Source: DASYKT01 sp963718105 (GTDB lineage Bacteria; Acidobacteriota; Blastocatellia; Pyrinomonadales; Pyrinomonadaceae). Taken from it: 64,000 bases of DNA. The notes beneath the pieces were generated by a model, which worked only from the letters and a program-made list of their open reading frames with translations, ran no database searches and was not told the origin of the DNA. The stretch spans positions 248,001 through 312,000 of the forward strand of contig OY970352.1 in assembly GCA_963718105.1 (NCBI GenBank), written 5' to 3'. Both the position numbers and the translations under genes were made by a program. Positions 59,901-64,000 of this stretch are shown here, piece by piece (the first letter of the stretch is position 1; the number at the start of each line of letters is the position of its first letter).

Positions 59901-60051
59901 GGCTTTGCCTATAAGAACGGAAACGGCCACGAATGTCACAAATAACACGAATAAAGAATTTGTAATTCGTGTTATTTGTGTAATTAGCGGCTAACAAAAG
60001 AACTGTGTGGCTTTACAATTTAATAAGAAAACCGACCTTATAGGCAAAGCC
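59901..60051. repeat. Composite inverted repeat between convergent genes, with family 3 core
   Basis: A perfect 15-bp inverted pair, GGCTTTGCCTATAAG (59901-59915) and CTTATAGGCAAAGCC (60037-60051), flanks a family 3 repeat (59925-59993: CACAAATAACACGAATAAAG and inverted ATTCGTGTTATTTGTG). It fills the whole gap between the converging methyltransferase and cupredoxin genes, so it may end both transcripts. The repeat core matches 12791-12866. Confidence 0.8.
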
Positions 60052-60054
60052 AAA

Positions 60055-61239
60055 TCATTCCACCATCACAATGCCCTTTAGCATATTCATCCCGCAGGCA
60101 AAATTAAATTCGCCGGGTTTTTCCGCAGGAATATCGACCGTCACGACTTTGCCCAGCGGCAGGTCTTTTTTCAGATTCAAACCCGGGAATTCGACCTCGG
60201 TGCCGCAGTTTTCCTGATCGATGCGGATAAATGCGAGGGTGACCTGCTGGCCGGCTTTTACTTCGATCGCTTTGGGCGTAAAACCCTCTTTGCTGACGGT
60301 CACGCGGATCGCGCCTTTGGGAATCTCTATTTTGGAATAATCGATCTCACCTTCAGCGGCTTTGACCTTAACTACAAATGGAACGGTGATGACTTTGCCT
60401 TGACGCCCGAATTGAGCCCAAATTTTATAGAGGCCGCCTTTCGGGAAAGTGACGTAAGCGGGAATTGTGCGCGCCCCGCGAATCCCGCCCGTTTGCAATT
60501 CCTGCATTTTATCTTTTTCGGGATCTCCGCTGCCCGGAGGCCGCTCGACGTGAATAAATTCCTTCAGGTCCTGGCTGACGATGACCAGATGCACATCGTC
60601 GCCTTTATATTTTTCCAGATCGGAAACCGGCTCACCCGCCTTGGGGTCGGAAATATTAAAAAACAGCCAAACGGGTTCGTTGGCCTTTATTTCACTCTCC
60701 GGTTTTAGCTCGACCTTCAAGCCATCGGCCGTCTGAACGAGGGAACTATCAGCCTTTAATTCCTGTCCCGAAGAGGCGTCACCGGCTATTCCGAATCCCA
60801 TGATCTCGGTGTGCAGTTTTCCATCCGGCGTCTTTACGTCGAGAAAAAGAGTGTAGCGGCCCGCCGTCGGGAAAGTATGCCGTACGAGATATGTCCCGTC
60901 TGCGAATGGTTTCAGAGGAAGGTCATAGAACTGTGACAGGTCTTGCGAAACGGCCGTCAACGCGATCGAATATTCATTGGCATTGGGCAGGCTGCCGATC
61001 AACTCGTCTTTTTCATTTTTGATCGTAAGGTTGAGTTCTACTTCTTTGCCCGGTTCCACAAACACCGGCTCGGTTTTTAATTCAACTTTGATCGCCGAAG
61101 CGGCAGGCGCTGATGAGGTTGCGGTTTTAGCCTGTTCATTTGCCGCCGCCGGGGGCGCAGGTTTTTGGCAACCGATAGTAAACAAAACGGTTGCGCTAAA
61201 AATGAGGGCCGGGAAAAGTTTAATGGCTGCGATTTTCAT
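60055..61239 (-). CDS. Cupredoxin-domain lipoprotein
   Basis: The 394-residue protein has a lipoprotein signal (FSATVLFTIGCQKPAPP; lipobox Cys at residue 24) and an Ala/Thr/Ser linker. Two tandem beta domains follow (about 50-270) with similar texts: PLKPFADGTYLVRHTFPTAG and YVTFPKGGLYKIWAQFGRQG, typical of YtkA/FixG-like folds. A C-terminal cupredoxin-type domain (about 305-394) has FTPKAIEVKAGQQVTLAFIR then ENCGTEVEFPGLN and FNFACGMNMLKGIVMV, with Cys and Met that may bind copper. It may be a copper chaperone or sensor in the envelope; the exact role is unknown. It converges with the DNA methyltransferase gene. Confidence 0.75.
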   Translation of the reverse strand: MKIAAIKLFPALIFSATVLFTIGCQKPAPPAAANEQAKTATSSAPAASAIKVELKTEPVFVEPGKEVELNLTIKNEKDELIGSLPNANEYSIALTAVSQDLSQFYDLPLKPFADGTYLVRHTFPTAGRYTLFLDVKTPDGKLHTEIMGFGIAGDASSGQELKADSSLVQTADGLKVELKPESEIKANEPVWLFFNISDPKAGEPVSDLEKYKGDDVHLVIVSQDLKEFIHVERPPGSGDPEKDKMQELQTGGIRGARTIPAYVTFPKGGLYKIWAQFGRQGKVITVPFVVKVKAAEGEIDYSKIEIPKGAIRVTVSKEGFTPKAIEVKAGQQVTLAFIRIDQENCGTEVEFPGLNLKKDLPLGKVVTVDIPAEKPGEFNFACGMNMLKGIVMVE

Positions 61240-61395
61240 AAAATTTATTTGCCTAAAGCCTAGTAAAAAATCACCTTAATGACAATCCATAACGGCCCTT
61301 AAAAGCTTTATTACGCGAAATTTCGATGGATGCAAGAAAAACGGGAAAGTGGTAATCTATAGTCGGATTGATATCTTTTAGAGGTAAACACGCCT

Positions 61396-64000
61396 GTGAG
61401 TGAGCAAAAAGTAACGAATTTATCCCAGTTTATTAACGAGCAATTCGGCGCCAACGCCAGTTATGTCGAAGGACTTCTGAGCCGTTATAAAAGCGACCCG
61501 AATTCGGTAGATGAATCCTGGCGGACATATTTTGCCGAGATGATGAATGGCGCTTCGCCGCTCGAGCGAGGGGTTGAAAGAGGTAACGGACGGACAGCGA
61601 GCGCGGAGATCCCGGCAGCTCAGACCCAATCCGAAAATAAGCAAAATGCCGTGGCGGCCGCCCCCGCGGTGATCTCGCCCAAAGAAAAAGCCGCGATCGC
61701 GCTCGGCACGGATATCGAGGTCAAACAGATAATCGGCCCGGCGAAAAAGATCGTGGAAAACATGGAGGAAAGCCTGACGGTCCCGATCGCTACCTCCACA
61801 CGGCAGATCCCGGTCAAGGTGCTGGAAGAAAACCGCCGCATCATCAATGAGAATCTGGAAAAAACGGGACGGGGAAAAGCTTCCTTTACTCACCTGATAG
61901 GCTGGGCGATCGTAAAATCGCTGCGGCTTTATCCGCATCTTAACGAAGGGTTTGCCGTAGTTAATGGAAATCCGGCGCGGTATCAGCGCGAAAGCGTGAA
62001 CCTCGGTATCGCGATCGACATCGAGAAAAAGGACGGATCGCGCAGCCTCTTGGTGCCGAATATCAAGTCCGCGGAGAAAATGAATTTTGCCCAGTTCCTG
62101 GGCGCCTATAACGATGTCGTCAACCGCGCCCGCGAGGGCAAGCTGACGATGCAGGACTTTCAGGGAACCACAGTTTCGCTGACCAATCCGGGCACGATCG
62201 GCACCGTTTCTTCAAATCCGCGCCTGATGTCGGGACAGAGCATCATCATCGCGACCGGCGCGATCAATTACCCGGCGGAATACCAGGCGATGACCTCAGC
62301 CGCGCTTTCGCTGCTTGGCATCAGCAAGGTGCTGGGTATTTCCAGCACCTACGATCACCGCGTCGTCCAGGGGGCGGAAAGCGGCATGCTGCTGAAATAT
62401 ATTCATGAACTGCTGCTCGGCGAGCATAAGTTTTACGACGAAGTTTTCCGCGATCTCGATGTCAATTATCCGCCTATGCGCTGGTCGAAAGATTTTAATC
62501 CTTCGCTTTTTGGCGGGGAGCACAATCGCGAACAAACCATCAAGCAGGCCCGCGTACTGGAATTGATAAATGCCTATCGCATCCGCGGCCATTTGCTGGC
62601 GGACATCGATCCGCTCAACATGGTCGCGCATCACGCGGTCGAGCTCGATCTGGAAAATTACGGATTGACGATCTGGGATTTGGACCGCGAATTTATCACC
62701 GGCGGTCTTCACGGGAAAGATATCGCAACGCTGCGTGAGATCCTTGATATCCTGCGCAAGGCGTATTGCGGCAAGGTGGGAATCGAATATCGTCATATTC
62801 AAAGCAAGGAAGAGAAAAACTGGATCCGTGAGCAGGTGCGGGTGCAATTTGTGGATACCGAGCCGCTTACGGTCGAGATCAAAAAGCAGCTTCTGCAAAA
62901 ACTTATCGAGGCTGAGCAGTTCGAACAATTCCTGCATAAAAAATATCTGGGACAGAAGCGCTTTTCGCTCGAAGGCACGGAAACTGTGATCCCGATGCTC
63001 GACCAATTGGTGGAGGGCGCGGCGGAGCGCGGAGTGAACGAGATCTATATGGGGATGGCGCACCGCGGCCGCCTCAATGTCCTGGCCAATATCGTCGGCG
63101 ATTTTGCGGAGCGTATCTTTACCGCCTTTGAAGGCACGGCGCACCCCAGCTTTCCGGCGGATGAAGGCGACGTGAAATATCACCAGGGCGCTAACGGCTC
63201 ACGTAAAACCCATACCGGCAAAGAAGTTTCGATCCAGTTGTCCTGTAACCCGAGCCATCTGGAATTTGTCGATCCGGTAGTGGAAGGAATGGCGCGCGCG
63301 CGGCAGGATGTGATCCGCAATGGCGAAGAGCGCCCGCGTGAAGAAGCATTCGACGCGATAATGCCGGTGCTGCTGCACGGCGACGCTGCTTTTGCCGGGC
63401 AGGGCATCGTGATGGAAACGCTGCAATTGGCCAACTTAAAAGGTTATCGTACCGGCGGTACCATTCATATCGTTATCAACAATCAGATCGGCTTTACCAC
63501 TTCGCCTGACGAAGCCCGTTCATCGATCTACTCGACCGACGCGGCGCAGATCACGCAGCTCCCGATCTTTCACATCAACGGCGACGATCCGGAAGCGGCT
63601 TATCGCGTAATGCAGATCGCGCTCGATTATCGAAAAAAATTCAGCAAGGACGTGGCGCTTGACCTGGTCGGCTTTCGCCGTCTCGGCCATAACGAAGGCG
63701 ACGAGCCGACGTACACTCAGCCGCTGATGTATGCCAAGGTAAAAGCGCACCCCGGCGTGCAGCACCTCTACGCGCAAAAACTTATCCGCGAGCAGGTCAT
63801 CACCGATGACGAGCTCAAGGGGATGATCGACCGCGTGATCGCGAAGTATGAAGATATCTTAAAACGCGCCAAACAGATCGTCAGCGAAAAACCGCACAAA
63901 GCCGAACTCAGGGCCCCCGTCGAGGAAGAAGACGGCTCTGTCATTTTCGAAAGCGGAATCCCGGCGGAAACCGTCCGCGAAATATCCGACAAGATTTCCC
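61396..64000 (+). CDS. kgd: 2-oxoglutarate decarboxylase/dehydrogenase E1-E2 fusion (Kgd-type), partial
   Basis: GTG 61396 (VSEQKVTNLSQFINEQFGAN) has GAGGT 11 bp upstream. The frame is open for 868 codons to the window end. An E1-type N-terminal arm (YKSDPNSVDESWRTYFAEMM) is followed by an E2-like catalytic domain (residues about 115-345), with FTHLIGWAIVKSLRLYPHLN and STYDHRVVQGAESGMLLKYI, and then the E1 domain: VIPMLDQLVEGAAERGVNEI, YMGMAHRGRLNVLANIVG, LLHGDAAFAGQGIVMETLQL and HIVINNQIGFTTSP. This E2-E1 fusion without a lipoyl domain is the actinobacterial Kgd layout, also seen in other phyla. It converts 2-oxoglutarate in the TCA cycle. The C-terminus is cut off. Confidence 0.93.
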   Translation, partial: MSEQKVTNLSQFINEQFGANASYVEGLLSRYKSDPNSVDESWRTYFAEMMNGASPLERGVERGNGRTASAEIPAAQTQSENKQNAVAAAPAVISPKEKAAIALGTDIEVKQIIGPAKKIVENMEESLTVPIATSTRQIPVKVLEENRRIINENLEKTGRGKASFTHLIGWAIVKSLRLYPHLNEGFAVVNGNPARYQRESVNLGIAIDIEKKDGSRSLLVPNIKSAEKMNFAQFLGAYNDVVNRAREGKLTMQDFQGTTVSLTNPGTIGTVSSNPRLMSGQSIIIATGAINYPAEYQAMTSAALSLLGISKVLGISSTYDHRVVQGAESGMLLKYIHELLLGEHKFYDEVFRDLDVNYPPMRWSKDFNPSLFGGEHNREQTIKQARVLELINAYRIRGHLLADIDPLNMVAHHAVELDLENYGLTIWDLDREFITGGLHGKDIATLREILDILRKAYCGKVGIEYRHIQSKEEKNWIREQVRVQFVDTEPLTVEIKKQLLQKLIEAEQFEQFLHKKYLGQKRFSLEGTETVIPMLDQLVEGAAERGVNEIYMGMAHRGRLNVLANIVGDFAERIFTAFEGTAHPSFPADEGDVKYHQGANGSRKTHTGKEVSIQLSCNPSHLEFVDPVVEGMARARQDVIRNGEERPREEAFDAIMPVLLHGDAAFAGQGIVMETLQLANLKGYRTGGTIHIVINNQIGFTTSPDEARSSIYSTDAAQITQLPIFHINGDDPEAAYRVMQIALDYRKKFSKDVALDLVGFRRLGHNEGDEPTYTQPLMYAKVKAHPGVQHLYAQKLIREQVITDDELKGMIDRVIAKYEDILKRAKQIVSEKPHKAELRAPVEEEDGSVIFESGIPAETVREISDKIS

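Noticed and set aside
62296..63183. Minus-strand open frame of 295 codons
   Set aside because: It is antisense to the Kgd-type gene, which has clear E1 and E2 motifs over the same positions.

Overview
The window is a gene-dense bacterial chromosome segment of moderate GC content. The best guess is an Acidobacteriota genome of the Blastocatellia/Pyrinomonadales type. The grounds are inference from gene content: a SUF-only Fe-S system with SufU, a fused E1/E2 2-oxoglutarate decarboxylase of the Kgd type, an RNase E/G with a large acidic/basic insert, PD40 and TonB-C proteins, a transmembrane Ser/Thr kinase, and many small palindromic repeats between genes. There is no 16S rRNA and no marker that settles the taxonomy. 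No phage, transposase, integrase or CRISPR array was found.

Layout. 1-4.6 kb (mostly minus strand): a LON-substrate-binding-domain protein cut by the window edge, an SbcD/Mre11 nuclease, RsmI, a Gly/Asn-rich secreted protein and an unknown protein. 4.6-14.4 kb (plus): a large secreted TPR protein, then the translation/rRNA block era-prmA-rsmE, a small conserved protein, a subtilase, a C4 zinc-ribbon protein and a PD40 protein. 14.4-19.5 kb: a Klenow-like DNA polymerase (minus), then RNase E/G (plus) behind a long, strongly structured leader. 19.9-22.6 kb: two paralogous membrane proteins with the same N-terminal domain and leader but different C-terminal domains, one of them a tectonin-type propeller. 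22.8-30.9 kb (minus): a stress cluster of hsp20, an odd tRNA, clpB, grpE and a ClpA/ClpC-type ATPase, ending in a TonB-C protein.

31-39.4 kb (plus): two related membrane-anchored unknowns, two nucleoside-type ABC permeases, a Ser/Thr kinase, a hicAB pair (minus), then nucleoside salvage (purine nucleoside phosphorylase, uridine kinase, cytidine deaminase) and a methyltransferase. Uptake and salvage of nucleosides plausibly work together. 39.4-40.2 kb is a gene-free mosaic of repeats. 40.2-46.2 kb: an exported amidohydrolase, a TonB-C protein and an M1 aminopeptidase with a repeat inserted in frame.

46.4-56.7 kb is one long plus-strand SUF gene cluster: an Rrf2 regulator with three cysteines, sufB, sufC, sufD, sufS and sufU. 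Between these sit an intact hicBA pair, RidA, a DJ-1/PfpI protein, a beta-carbonic anhydrase, a ribbon-helix-helix protein, a membrane HEVTH protein, a DinB-like protein, a cupin, and at the end a second hicBA pair whose toxin is frameshifted. 56.7-64 kb: an N-acylamino-acid racemase/OSBS-type enolase overlapping an M20 deacylase, an orphan DNA methyltransferase, a cupredoxin lipoprotein (minus), and the start of the Kgd-type gene, which runs off the window.

The least explained items are the structured RNA upstream of RNase E/G, the paralogous membrane pair at 19.9-22.6 kb, the toxin-antitoxin genes embedded in the SUF cluster, and the tRNA with an apparent ACC anticodon. All functional calls come from reading motifs; no database search was run.
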